From Gracilaria gracilis (lineage: Eukaryota; Rhodophyta; Florideophyceae; Gracilariales; Gracilariaceae): a stretch of DNA of 64,000 nucleotides. How positions within the stretch are numbered: position 1 is the first letter of the stretch; every line of letters begins with the position of its first letter. The translations under genes and the position numbers were made by a program. Positions 17,691 to 27,935 of this stretch are shown one piece after another. The DNA is taken from the NCBI GenBank assembly GCA_030374805.1, contig JARGSG010000024.1, positions 682,001 through 746,000 of the forward strand, written 5' to 3'. The notes beneath the pieces are model-generated. The model worked only from the letters and a program-made list of their open reading frames with translations, did no database searches and was not told the origin of the DNA.

Positions 17691-18125
17691 CTACGAATCA
17701 ACAGCAATCTTTCTCACTTTCGTACCTGCTTTCGTTTTGTACGGCACAAACACTCGCAACACACCAAGGCCAGGATACGCTGCCTTAATACCTTCCACGT
17801 CCGCGTTCTCGCTCAGCATAGCTTTGAATTTGTACGACATCTTTGGTTCAGCTTTTTCCTTGTTCTTCACATCGTGTGAATATCTTTTCGCCTTAACTAC
17901 CAACATACGTCCACGAGTCTCAACTTGGATGTCCCCCTTCTCAACACCAGGTAGTTCTATCTCAAGAAACGCCTTCCCGTCCTTACTCTTGAACGTATAC
18001 CCGGGAGATAGCAACCCGCTTTGTCTAGGGAATGGCGACAGCAATGAAGGCACCCACATCAACGATTGGAGAAGCGCGACATCATCACAAAAGGGCAAAC
18101 CATAATCATATCTTGACAAGCGCAT
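17691..18125 (-). CDS. Small heat-shock protein (Hsp20), second copy
   Basis: The ATG at 18125 gives a 144-residue Hsp20. The frame stays open upstream to 18626, but that extension is not protein-like and would be unusually long for the family. The alpha-crystallin domain covers about residues 50-140, with LEIELPGVEKGDIQVE at its start and GLGVLRVFVP near its end. The short N-terminal arm has WVPSLLSPFP. Compared with the sHSP at 15734-16234 it lacks the His-rich repeat and has diverged a great deal, so the two are old paralogues or have different origins. No TATA-like box could be placed with confidence. An alternative is that the upstream extension is a targeting sequence; its RRFTARGFSSS segment would fit a transit peptide, so this stays open. 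Confidence 0.88.
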   Translation of the reverse strand: MRLSRYDYGLPFCDDVALLQSLMWVPSLLSPFPRQSGLLSPGYTFKSKDGKAFLEIELPGVEKGDIQVETRGRMLVVKAKRYSHDVKNKEKAEPKMSYKFKAMLSENADVEGIKAAYPGLGVLRVFVPYKTKAGTKVRKIAVDS

Positions 18126-18887
18126 CTTGTGCCTTGCTACTCCACAAGTAAACGCGTTCTTTGCACTTGCTTGTCCTTGTTGCTGATACGAAGAGTTCAA
18201 TGACAAGGCAAAAGTCCTTTCTTTGCCAAGGAAGCGCACTTTTGAGCTCGAAAATCCCCGTGCCGTGAATCTCCGAAACAATGCAAGTGATCCTGTGCTG
18301 CGAGTCAGGCGGAAGGGGGCGTTCAGCTCACCCTGGGCTAGCCTCCTGTAGATACATGGGCGGACTTGTGTCACCGTGGCCCATTTCTGCCGCCCGTCAT
18401 TTGGTGTAAAAAACCAGCCCCAATCGAGAACATTTTCTCTCAAGACTTTGTACACAACACCAATTTCCAAAGAGATGGGATCAAGGTGGAAGCGGCCAAT
18501 CTGAGCTTGTTTGGGAGAGCACCCTTTCGGTGGATGGATTACAAGGGTTAACCTTCTAGCCCTCAACGCATGATGCGCGTGTAAACAGCTTTGTTGTGTG
18601 TATGTCCCTCCTTTGCCAACGTTCACCGCCGGTGCGCCGCGTGTCGATAGAATCCCGAGTGGAGTCTCGCCGTCCAGTGTTCAGTTCGAACGAGTTGGGC
18701 CACAGGTCATGAAATATCATTATAACACTGCTATGAAAAATAGAATGTCTCTGCACGGCCAACATCAGTGATGATCACTGTCACGAGCATCGCTGGCCAG
18801 GGACCTAACGGATACACGATGTTAGCCCGCCACCTATAAGAGCTGGTAATCAAAGAAATGTTTCTGGTCCGCGGTTCAGGCTGTGCT
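18126..18887. other. Intergenic, divergent between sHSP and secreted-protein genes
   Basis: This stretch holds the upstream region of the second sHSP gene (open in frame but not convincing as coding) and the promoter of the secreted-protein gene. CTATAAGAG at about 18834-18842 is a possible second TATA element. Confidence 0.4.
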
Positions 18888-18893
18888 TATAAG
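18888..18893 (+). promoter_or_regulatory. Possible TATA box of the secreted-protein gene
   Basis: TATAAG (within GCTTATAAGCG) is about 95-100 bp upstream of the ATG at 18988. A second TATAAG lies at 18835-18840, and either may serve. Confidence 0.4.
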
Positions 18894-18987
18894 CGTGAGA
18901 AACCTATTCACAGCTCGTTTACTCCCGATTCAATTCGACAAAATCTCTTCATTCGTTAACAATACTTTGAACTTCAAAGCTTCAACC

Positions 18988-19596
18988 ATGGGTTACTTGA
19001 ATCACCTCGCGATCTTGTGTCTTGTTGTATTGGCTTCGTTGCAAACAATCGACGCCTCTGAAACTGCGAGGCGGTGTAACGGAACTGTGCCCGCTCCCAT
19101 ACCGGAAGCATCAATCGGAAAGACGTTCAGCTATTGGGATGATTGTTACCGCCCCTCCGCAACAGAAACTGTGGCCGTATATCGCAAAATGTTTGTCTAC
19201 AGCCCTATTCAACCAACGCTCCGTGTAGCGGGCTGCTTCGAGAAGTATGTGGTGCACTTCCGGCGGCCACAAACTGCACCGTACATTGCTCATTTCAAAG
19301 CCTTCGCTCCTCCTTCTGATCTTTCAAGCAGTGAAGAAGTCGACGCGTATTGTAAGGCGGAAGAGGTAAATCATCGAGAACTTCTCTTCCCTCACGGAGT
19401 GAGTAGAGATCGGTACATCGATGCTGTGCGCCTCATGATTGAGAATATTCCAAGAATCCGGGACTTTGGGTGCTACACCGATGAAGATGGTTTCGTGGGA
19501 CAAGTCCCAGGTCGGGCCTTCGATAATGTTGACGTTGATCCCATCATTTCTTACCTCTACAATTTGGCGTTCACGTATGGCTTTTGCTCAGCGTAA
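18988..19596 (+). CDS. Secreted protein of unknown function
   Basis: The ATG at 18988 begins a clear signal peptide (hydrophobic core HLAILCLVVLASLQTI, cleavage near DASET), giving 202 residues. The mature part has seven or so Cys residues, aromatic residues and no membrane span or anchor, which points to a secreted, disulfide-bonded protein. An upstream extension of the frame to 18883 is less likely because it would bury the signal peptide. I do not recognise the family. It is the first of several orphan secreted or membrane proteins between here and 27935. Codon use and base composition look like those of the neighbouring genes. Confidence 0.75.
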   Translation: MGYLNHLAILCLVVLASLQTIDASETARRCNGTVPAPIPEASIGKTFSYWDDCYRPSATETVAVYRKMFVYSPIQPTLRVAGCFEKYVVHFRRPQTAPYIAHFKAFAPPSDLSSSEEVDAYCKAEEVNHRELLFPHGVSRDRYIDAVRLMIENIPRIRDFGCYTDEDGFVGQVPGRAFDNVDVDPIISYLYNLAFTYGFCSA

Positions 19597-20818
19597 TCAG
19601 TTTGAGTCTACTAACTAATCCGCCCAATATCAATCTGAGATCCTCCCCGCTGGCAGCCCTCTTCCCACCGTGCATTGTTGTGGTTTTGCCAAGCACCGTG
19701 CAGCTTTCCGGCTAAGAGTGCACTTCGGTGTGGAGTTGGATAAAGCTGTCGACAGCTTCTTAACTCTAGTGATACCGGTCTGTGCTGCATTAGATTGTCA
19801 TGAACTGAGAGGTCGTGTGACGGGCCATATGACGGGTCATGAAATAAACCCATCGCTGTAGCGTGTACTTCTACTACGAGCGCCTTGCTTTAACAAAAGA
19901 TCCAGTGAAACTTGAGAAGATTATCATTCTGGAATTCATTTGACTTCCACTGATGACATCTTCTGGAGGGAGCTTGTCCAAGCCAAGCCTTTGTTCAAAA
20001 CGAGCGGTCTTTGGAAGCAGAAGTCAGAGTTTTCCAAACGGTTTTCCAAACGGATCGCAGCGCGTTACAAAGTAAGTCTGATGCAGCGCTTGTTTCCCTC
20101 CGTCCGCACGAAGGGCGGAAAGCGAAAGCGCGAGACGGCCGTGACGTGCGAGTGGCGGAAGAAGAACGCGCTTTGACACAAGAAAAAGAGAAGAAGAGAG
20201 TCATACGTCTAAAGTTCGAAAGCTTCGCTGCTTCTCGTCGTATATCGCTTTACGGAGATGCGCTCAATCTAGCACGACCTTTTCTGTTCGCAGGCCCTAC
20301 GCAAAAGCATCGCTGCAAAGCGTCGAACGAAAAGCGGAGGAGGTTCGTATATATAGATACCTGTAGAGTGATTCGTTCATTGACCGAAGAATGAGATGTT
20401 AGCCGGTCGAATGGACCCAGATCTGTGAGATAAGTACTAGGATATCTAACGCAGATCAGATCCACAAATGTGGGTGTAAACAGAAGCACACGCGGGTACC
20501 AACGGTACGTATAGAATCTATATACTATAGATACAGTGTACACGTTCTCGCCTGAGCGTTTGTGTTCAGAGCTTCTTGGGGTAACGTTACCGTTGGTAGT
20601 TTGACAAACACGTAGATAGATACATGTACTTTAACTTTACAGGTGGTCTTGCTTCTTGTTCCTGGAGCGTTCAGTTGCATTACATAGAGCTACATGCAGT
20701 CTTGGCTGCCTGAATTTGGCTCCATACTGGAAGCAGGAGCATCGGAGGTGTGTCCATGGAAGCAGATTTTTCTGAGATGTGTCCACGAACACATTCGCTT
20801 TCGAACTCAGTTCGGCGT
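19597..20818. other. Intergenic with two copies of the 11-bp word
   Basis: No gene is supported. The word TACCAACGGTA occurs at 20497-20507 and its complement at 20588-20598. A purine-rich 127-codon open frame (20011-20394) lacks an ATG start and is not called. Confidence 0.5.
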
Positions 20819-21079
20819 CTATGTCACTTGCTTCTTCTTCTTCTTTACTATGGTCAGCCGCCCCTGATTTCGAGGCGGCAGTAGTTCTATCTGGAGATAG
20901 TTCTCTCTGTTAAAGAAGGCCAAAAACCGTGACGGTCTTTCCTTAATCATACCTAATAACGACTCGTCTTTTCGTTCTCTAACTGTCGGTAGAACAGCGC
21001 GTCGAGCTGCGTTGGTAAGAGCGCACCGAAAAAGTACATGTTCTACGTCTTTCTTGGCTGCCGTTCCACAGTCACTTGC
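20819..21079 (-). pseudogene. Non-LTR retrotransposon remnant, 3' end of ORF2
   Basis: The minus strand reads 86 codons to a stop and contains DCGTAAKKDVEHVLFRC, the Cys/His motif found after the RNase H domain of many LINEs, followed by AARRAVLP and RFLAFFNRENYL. An in-frame stop lies just upstream of it, so only the last part of ORF2 survives. Close relatives lie at 28979-29176 and 56381-56590. Confidence 0.7.
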
Positions 21080-21196
21080 TTCATTTCGTCATAAAAGCCA
21101 GACCATTTGTTCATAATGCCCCAACTCCAAATGTCTCGGCACCAACATCTTTCAATATATCAATAGCTTTTGGTCCCGGATCTACAAGTCATCACA

Positions 21197-22469
21197 ATGG
21201 AGTGGGTCGCCGACGGTGATCATGTTCAATACCAATCCACCCCGGCCCGTTCCGGTAATATCGCTTCCTTTGCTTCAAACGAAGGAGTGAGCCGTAATGC
21301 CAACTCTGCCCCGCTCTTTCGCCGTCTTCGCAGTCTGGTTATACTGGCCGTAGTTGTGTCTATATCGGCGTTTGTCGCTGGAAGATCAGGGATCATCGAA
21401 CGTCACAACCGCTTTCGTGTATCTCACTTCTACCCGGCGTTCTCGCAAAAGCTTCACTATGCTCGTCACTTCGGTTTCAGCAACTACAATGTACCGTCCC
21501 GACCTTCGCGTCGGAGCTATGCCACACGTGTTAATCCCTACAGCTCCATCTTTGAATTTGTCCACAGCGGCGCTTCTTCGACTGTTGAAGACTTTACTTT
21601 GGATGAGAGGGTTCGAACGAGACAGTGCAGCGTACGAAGAATCTGCAGAGCACGATTGACTGTGGTCAAGAATGGTACCTAAGTTGTGATCAAGGCTGCT
21701 TACTACATCTACTCCAAAGATGGAATTGTTCGCGCTGTTGACAAAAGAACCAAATCGAGGCTGACGAAGACTACGCCCACCCAAGCTCGGAATTAGGTGA
21801 GCAAGCTGCTTAGTGGCGCCAGCTCTCGACTGGCTGAAGTTAATTGCACTGTCATCGTGGATGAGATAGCGGAAGCTATCTTGGATGGCAAGGATACCGT
21901 GCTCAGCTGTCCGAAAACAGGTGACTCTCGTTGCGATGCACTTGAGACGATTGGAGAGTGCACTATTGCATATTCGAGTGCTGCTGAAGAGACCGAGGAG
22001 GAGGATAAATGCGTGGCGTTTGTTCAATCTTCTGCAGGTGTTGCAACACTTGCAGAGCTGGAGAGTGGATGTCCGACGGCTAAGTTTTCTTACAACAGAG
22101 TTGACGTTTCTTTTCCTTTCTGCACAAATGAGTGCAGTTCCAATCCAGGTGTGAATCACAATGTGTATATGGATTTCTACGTGCAATCAAACCCGAACTC
22201 CGATAACAAAGCGGACTGCATTTCTGCATCTCTTATTCCGGCGTACCAGTATTTTCGGCAGACAAGTTCCGGCATGTGATTCTGTACCATCTGGAGAGGC
22301 AGATGAAGGGCAAGTCTTAGTTGACCTTACGGCCAAATATGCAGGAACCGTTCCCAAAGAACTGATGGACGTTGCTGAATCGCACGGTTGCGAATTCAGT
22401 TTCGCTTTCTTCATTGGTGCAGGAAGTTCGCTCGGGGATATTGTTAATGCAAGTTGTGCCGCTCAGTAG
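21197..22469 (+). pseudogene. Broken gene for a Cys-rich membrane-anchored or secreted protein
   Basis: The ATG at 21197 starts a frame with a likely signal anchor (SLVILAVVVSISAFVAG, residues about 50-66). The frame meets a stop at 21680 and another at 21794. It then continues as a convincing Cys-rich domain (LSCPKTGDSRC, SFPFCTNECSSN), stops at 22279, and is completed in another frame to 22469 (GRQVPACDSVPSG to NASCAAQ). So there are two in-frame stops and one frameshift. Introns could in theory explain the stops, but no GT-AG pair I tried restores the frame, and introns are rare here. I call it a pseudogene with moderate confidence. The function of the intact ancestor is unknown. Confidence 0.5.
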
Positions 22470-22611
22470 CGGCTCGATGAGAATAGAGGGAGATGAACTG
22501 TGAATCAGGTGAAAGGGTAATAGCGTCAGACGTGAAGAGGTTCTTTTCTTTACGCCGCCTCAGCTGAACGGACTTGTCCCTCCTATGATAGATATCTATC
22601 CGTCCTTCAAG

Positions 22612-23316
22612 TTAAACGACATCCTTTTTTTCTAATGTGCCATTAACATTTCTGTGACGCAATTCCGCTAGGACGGAATTGCGACACAGGGAAGACGCGC
22701 CGAGGCGAGTAGCAACTGCAGTGATGGAATGTTCCAGATCATTGTGTGGAAGGCGCGCCGTGGACGACGATGACGAGGGATCTGGATGCGCCGTAGACGC
22801 TGTCTCGCCGCCCCCGACACCGCCGCCACTGCCGCAGTACTTTTTGTGGTCTCCGATTGCTTTCGATCGTACTCTTGTGATAACCGTCCATTTACCGTTG
22901 GTACACCGCAAGCGAGATTTGTTGAGATAGTGCAGCAGATACAAGTTGTTTACATAGCTTTGGTGTGTTTGTATATATACATTGAGATTATGTTTGGAAG
23001 CAAAGCTGTGCTTCCAAAGCGAGGGAAGCACCATGTGCCTCATGTTCTTGAGATTATTTTTAGGGACTTGTGTCCGTGTCCCTTGTGTGATGCTAATAAC
23101 TTTCAACAATTCTGGCAGGTGATATCCAGAAGACATCCGGGTTGTATCTTCGAGATAACGAAAACTCACATCTTCTTCTTTGCTGCATGGCGTTGACATG
23201 TGTTGAACAAAACAATTGACTGCAGATGGCAAACGACCGAAGAACAGCAACAAGGTTAGCAAGGTAGGAACAATGATTGTGAATATAATTCTAGACAGCA
23301 TTTCCAGTTTCATCAT
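22612..23316 (-). CDS. Hypothetical protein with N-terminal hydrophobic segment, doubtful
   Basis: This open frame starts at an ATG at 23316, with a strongly hydrophobic start (LSRIIFTIIVPTLLTLLLFF) that would work as a signal peptide or anchor, and runs 234 residues. The rest has no recognisable domain. Its start overlaps the 3' end of the neighbouring minus-strand gene by 26 bp. It contains one copy of the TACCGTTGGTA word (22893-22903), which elsewhere lies outside intact genes. That argues against it being real. Confidence 0.3.
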   Translation of the reverse strand: MMKLEMLSRIIFTIIVPTLLTLLLFFGRLPSAVNCFVQHMSTPCSKEEDVSFRYLEDTTRMSSGYHLPELLKVISITQGTRTQVPKNNLKNMRHMVLPSLWKHSFASKHNLNVYIQTHQSYVNNLYLLHYLNKSRLRCTNGKWTVITRVRSKAIGDHKKYCGSGGGVGGGETASTAHPDPSSSSSTARLPHNDLEHSITAVATRLGASSLCRNSVLAELRHRNVNGTLEKKDVV

Positions 23317-24964
23317 GCATGTCAAAGCGCTCAGCACTTGCAAACCCATCCCGACCGACCCCGGGTTGTTCATCATTCGCGGTTCTCGGATCGCGCACAA
23401 AGCCTGCCCACGCTCCCAACGGTGAGCTTTGCAAAAGAATCCATATCCATTTCAATGCTGATTGTTTAAAGTTCTGTTTTGCTTCCAGTGAACCGTCTTC
23501 TACTTCAGCTTTTTGGCTTCCAGTTTCCATAGTGTCGATCTCAGTCGTATAGAGAGAATAGGTTTCAGATTCCTGGCCAAAACGAGGTCCCAAAACTCCT
23601 GTGGGCTCAAAAATGATGCTGCCGAATGGCCCGACGACAACCCCATCACCTTCTTCACGTTTTTTGTCCATGTATGCCTTAGCGACGAACTCCAGTCCAA
23701 TCCCCAAAACAATGACAAATGCTCCCACAACGATGAATATCCATCCGATGACCCTGAATCTACCTGTGCCACTGCAGTCCGCAGCCCAGACTTGAACATC
23801 GGCTAGTTCCTCATCCCCTACGTAGTAAGCAACCAGCGCTGGATTGGATCGAGTTGTGATGACGAGTTCAATACCCTTGACGAGAAACGGAACAACAGAT
23901 ATTACATCTGTAAAGATAACGTACAAGAGAGATCCAAGCGTGGTGAACTCTGCAATAAGAGCGAATGGTATCAAGTTCATTACCATGGGTAGAGTTATGA
24001 GGGCAATGTTAGCAGCCGCTATGGAGTCCTCTGCCAAATCAATCTTCACCTCATTCCGTTGCGATGAAATGCGGATTGCAGGGTTTTCATCGTCTTTCAT
24101 TTCGCCGTGCCAAGATATCCACGCTCTAGCATTCCATCGTTCAAGAAGCGTTGTCCCACATATACGTTGCCCGTCCTCTACGTTGGGGTGCTCCATTTTC
24201 AGACTCTGGGAATAGTCATCCCGGACCCATTCATTGACAAATTGCCTTCGCCAATCTTCGACATATTTTTCCACCATGTGGTTTGTCATCGACGCTCTGA
24301 GGAAGAAACGGTTTCTTATTCGATATGCAGAGAATGTTTCCACGCTGCATGTCTGTATATCATCCCCAATGCTCCAGCTCCGAAGCGGGAACGAGTTGGT
24401 CCAATTGGCAGCGCCTTGTGTCTGTGGAGATTGGGAAATGCTACTCACAGCTTCGTAAAGAGCTTGGACACCGTCGCCGATGACATGCATGCTGTTATCG
24501 AAGACATCGCGCGAAAGCAATCCACTTGATACAGCATCAGAATCATCAAGCTCAGAGTAGCATTTGTGGTCCAGTTTTCCAATCTGCAGAGACTCTGAGC
24601 TTAGTCGAGAGGTATAGACCCAGCCGTAGTTGACGTCTATTAGATTACATTGTTTCAAATCCTTGTTCTGTCTTCGGAGGTCGATTGCTTTCACAATGTT
24701 GCTCAGCAAATTGGTCATCGGCTGGATCCTTTCCTTCAAATCCGCACGCGACCGCAAGAGTATGGCCGTTGGGGCATCCTCGGCAATAACAAATCGACGG
24801 TTCAGCTGAAAATCTTGCTCGATCTCAAACGTCTGTCTGCACTGGCCTGGGGGCTCAGCGGCGGAGCAAAAGTGGGGAAGAAGACACTGGAGCAGGGTGG
24901 CGGTGAGGAGAAGAACAAGGGCACATGATTTGGTTCGAACACAGCCAGAAAGAGCGATGACCAT
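23291..24964 (-). CDS. Orphan multi-pass membrane protein with signal peptide
   Basis: The ATG at 24964 gives 557 residues (the GTG three bases upstream is ignored). A signal peptide is clear: VLLLTATLLQCLLPHFCSA, cleaved before AEPPG. A long extracellular or lumenal domain with Cys residues and Trp-rich stretches follows to about residue 315. Then come hydrophobic segments around ANIALITLPMVMNLIPFALIA and LLYVIFTDVISVVPFLV, and another at IGWIFIVVGAFVIVLGIGLEF. The C-terminal 130 residues are hydrophilic and probably cytosolic. I do not recognise the family. The arrangement, a large ectodomain followed by a group of spans, resembles the gene at 26817-27935, but I see no sequence similarity between them. 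The frame is intact. Confidence 0.8.
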   Translation of the reverse strand: MVIALSGCVRTKSCALVLLLTATLLQCLLPHFCSAAEPPGQCRQTFEIEQDFQLNRRFVIAEDAPTAILLRSRADLKERIQPMTNLLSNIVKAIDLRRQNKDLKQCNLIDVNYGWVYTSRLSSESLQIGKLDHKCYSELDDSDAVSSGLLSRDVFDNSMHVIGDGVQALYEAVSSISQSPQTQGAANWTNSFPLRSWSIGDDIQTCSVETFSAYRIRNRFFLRASMTNHMVEKYVEDWRRQFVNEWVRDDYSQSLKMEHPNVEDGQRICGTTLLERWNARAWISWHGEMKDDENPAIRISSQRNEVKIDLAEDSIAAANIALITLPMVMNLIPFALIAEFTTLGSLLYVIFTDVISVVPFLVKGIELVITTRSNPALVAYYVGDEELADVQVWAADCSGTGRFRVIGWIFIVVGAFVIVLGIGLEFVAKAYMDKKREEGDGVVVGPFGSIIFEPTGVLGPRFGQESETYSLYTTEIDTMETGSQKAEVEDGSLEAKQNFKQSALKWIWILLQSSPLGAWAGFVRDPRTANDEQPGVGRDGFASAERFDMHDETGNAV

Positions 24965-26816
24965 CACAGATTACGAAATCCAATCTGAGGATGGCAGCAG
25001 AGGTTCATACCGCGTAGTTTTGCAATGCGGATGACAAACACAATGCTAGCCGGCTAATGGACAGGGTAGTTCCGACTTAAACGCTCACAAATGACGCAAG
25101 CACGAAAAGCAGCTCTCGTTAGCATGAGAAGCTGGACGTGGCTAACAGCAAGCAACGGCGTTGCGCGTACTGCACGTGCAAGCGAAAAGGTCAGAGTGCG
25201 CCTGTAGCCATGGAAGAGGGAAACGGTTGGTGCGGTAAGATGAAACGGCTTCACATATTGCGCAACATATAAGGGTTACCTCGTACGAACCCGGGTCAAG
25301 TCCCAAGTACCCTTGTACGATTACTTTTACAGTATATTTACGCTCGGCGTACAAACGCCAAGAAAATGATTGGCAGGCTGTTAGATACTATCTAGATACA
25401 GCCTGTTAGCCATCTTGTTGGATATGGTTTGGTGGCGTCTGGTTATAAGGACAGCAATGTAGCTTGGGCATGAAGCACTTTTTCAGTTTTGTCATCGTTA
25501 ACATATTGTTAACCTTATCATAATCCATGGTGGAGAGGGCTCACAGTCTACAAGTCCAACAAGGGAGTTTGTACACAACCACACCGATGTTGCCTCTTCG
25601 TTGTAACAGACTCAACGCTATTGCGCTGAAAACAACGCGTGTGTGACAAACGTTAGCGAGCCGCTCTTGTTTTTCATAAGTTTATACCACGACTAAAGTT
25701 AGTAGTGGGTTCTTGTTCCGCCCCGGAAGTGCACTTCTTCACTTAATAAAGTTTATACGCGTTGACCGTTGCTCTCTTAATTTGGCGCCTGTTGGTCTAT
25801 ACTTGGTGCGCGTTTGCCTATTGGATTGCAGTGATGAGCACAAGATGTGGTTGCAATCACCCTCCTTGCCTATAGATAGGCTGAATGTGAATGGTTCAAC
25901 AGAACAAATAAAGTTAGCGTACGTCGTCATTGCAGCTACACAAATACTAATCTTTTCCTCGAATACGAGGCGAGGCGGTCGTTAAGAAAACCGTTGTGCA
26001 TCTTGTACCGCAATGTTCCATGATGCAGAGCTTCTCATGAAATATATACGTACAGAGCGTCTTGCCATGGTGTTCGCATCTGCCGATGAGATGAAGAAGA
26101 TAGAGAAGTGAAACGGCAAAAATCATCGGAAACACAATGCTCACGCAGACAGCGAACATCATAAAAGTTAACGCTCATTGCGGAGCGAAAAAGTGTACAA
26201 GTGTTACGAACACAAACATTCCGAGCCTAACACTTTTGCTTTGGATATCCTAGTAAAAGAGAAAATATATACACATGCAGAACATCTTATAACTCCCAAC
26301 CCCTTTCACAGTGTTACTGTATTATTATTCTTACAAATACATTCGGATGATGCCATGACGTTTCAGAAACGCATCTGAGGTGAACCAACTCACAGAATAG
26401 CTTTGTGTGCAAATTCCAATCCCTTTCCAGTGTGAGAGAACAAGTCCCATAATTGTAACGTTGTATCGGCGCTGGCACTGCCATCAATGCCAGCGCCGAT
26501 ACATTCATACTGTATGTCCATTGAAAAATCTCGGCGAAACCATAGTTCACTGAACTTGAAACGATGTGCCTTCTTCGAGAACTTGGCGCGCTCGGAGCAA
26601 TGACAAGCACTGGGCGGCTCGGACACCTATGCTCGTTGCTTCACACATCTTTTTTTGCTTCGCGCTCCATAGCCGTGACTCCCGGAACTGGGTGCCAATT
26701 CCGTCCTCCGGCCGGAATTACCTCACATCATTTTGATTGCACTCCAATTAACCTTCTCGTACAATCATCTCCTTTTGCATTTGCGACTGTTCTTTTTTTC
26801 CGTTTTGAACACGATA
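24965..26816. other. Gene-free stretch between two divergent membrane-protein genes
   Basis: About 1.85 kb without a supported gene. It contains TACCCTTGTA at 25308-25317 and a perfect 16-bp inverted repeat at 26462-26503. It serves as the promoter region for the genes on both sides. Confidence 0.5.
26462..26503. repeat. Perfect 16-bp inverted repeat with 10-base loop
   Basis: The arm TGTATCGGCGCTGGCA (26462-26477) is followed by ten bases and its exact complement (26488-26503). It would form a strong hairpin in DNA or RNA. It lies about 310 bp upstream of the ATG at 26817. Confidence 0.9.
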
Positions 26817-27935
26817 ATGGTTCTCATTCAACTCAAGTCCCAATACGTTGATCTCATCATCACCCTACTTTCAGGAGCTGCTGAGCTCTGCTTGCTCAAA
26901 GCTGCATTTGACCTCAACAGATATTTGGAATGCAATGCTCTTAAGCGAGGAAAGCAAATCAAAGTGCGTCGCCATCTGAGGCGCAGAACAAATATTATCG
27001 TGTTGACGACCACTTTCTTTATCATTTTCGGGATCATCTGGTCTGTTTTCAGTAACCCAGGTCCCAATTACTTGGATCGACCTCGTCCATGCGCCTCCGT
27101 TGATAGATACGATTTCATTCCGAATACTGTCTCTTCACTCCAAACTGGTACTGTCCTGTTGAATTGCCTTCGTACCAATAAGAACCAAACGTATCAACAC
27201 GCAGGCAATGCGAGCCTCGAGGGCGGTATAATTCAATGTAGCGAGTCTGCGCTCTACATGTTCAATGGAGATGATCTTATTCACGTCGAGATAGGGAATC
27301 GCACCAGAACCTGTATCGATGAAGTCTGTGTCGTCGTTGAAATTGAATCACGTGTGGTTATGTTCTCTGGGATGATATTGGTATCTGAGATAGACCAGTT
27401 AATTGCTCAATCGATTGATATACCATTTCTTGTCACCACCGTCTTATTCGACATAGAAAAAGACCAGGAAGTCGTGCTAGGACGGAGAGCGCTGGATGCA
27501 TTTTCAGCCAATGTGAATGACTCATTGGAATTGAGGCAGAGGGTATTCACCGGATCAAGAGATGAAGGATCCTGTCCGTTTCCAGTATCTGTCGATTTCA
27601 CCGAAGTTCCAATCGTTCTAATATGTTTAATTGGAGCAACGTGGATAGTTTCTCTATTTGCACTCATTGCAACCTTGTTCGTTAGGCGTCATATATTCTA
27701 TGATATGAGCGACCCGTTGCATTGGGCACAGCGTACCTATCGGTATATTGACGAGCCCATGAGTGAAGACCCGGTAATCGTTTGTGTACACGGAGATGGA
27801 GAACGAATCATGTACGTCACAGGATCGTGCTCCGAGGAGTTCAACTTCTTGAAAAGTAGGAAACCAGAGCCAAAGCGTCACTGGCTTGGTGCAAAAAAGG
27901 AAAGCTACAAGGGTATGCCGACAATATCGGACTAA
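26817..27935 (+). CDS. Orphan membrane protein with large ectodomain
   Basis: The ATG at 26817 gives 372 residues. An ATG 84 bases upstream (26733) would add 28 hydrophobic residues. Hydrophobic segments lie near the start (VDLIITLLSGAAELCLL), at IIVLTTTFFIIFGIIW, and late (VPIVLICLIGATWIVSLFALIATLF). Between the second and third is a domain of about 190 residues with Cys pairs and three Asn-glycosylation sites (NQT, NAS, NRT), so that domain is probably outside the cell or in the ER lumen. The C-terminal 90 residues are cytosolic and hydrophilic. No family is recognised. It could be a receptor-like or structural surface protein; the sequence does not say which. Confidence 0.8.
   Translation: MVLIQLKSQYVDLIITLLSGAAELCLLKAAFDLNRYLECNALKRGKQIKVRRHLRRRTNIIVLTTTFFIIFGIIWSVFSNPGPNYLDRPRPCASVDRYDFIPNTVSSLQTGTVLLNCLRTNKNQTYQHAGNASLEGGIIQCSESALYMFNGDDLIHVEIGNRTRTCIDEVCVVVEIESRVVMFSGMILVSEIDQLIAQSIDIPFLVTTVLFDIEKDQEVVLGRRALDAFSANVNDSLELRQRVFTGSRDEGSCPFPVSVDFTEVPIVLICLIGATWIVSLFALIATLFVRRHIFYDMSDPLHWAQRTYRYIDEPMSEDPVIVCVHGDGERIMYVTGSCSEEFNFLKSRKPEPKRHWLGAKKESYKGMPTISD

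Noticed and set aside
20011..20394. Purine-rich 127-codon open frame
   Set aside because: No ATG start and no domain; it looks like chance openness in purine-rich sequence.
21675..21796. GT-AG intron to rescue the broken Cys-rich gene
   Set aside because: Removing this 122-base segment puts the downstream part into the wrong frame.
21386..22186. 266-codon open frame on the minus strand
   Set aside because: It starts with TTG and has no internal ATG, and it lies antisense to the Cys-rich coding stretches, which are much more protein-like.
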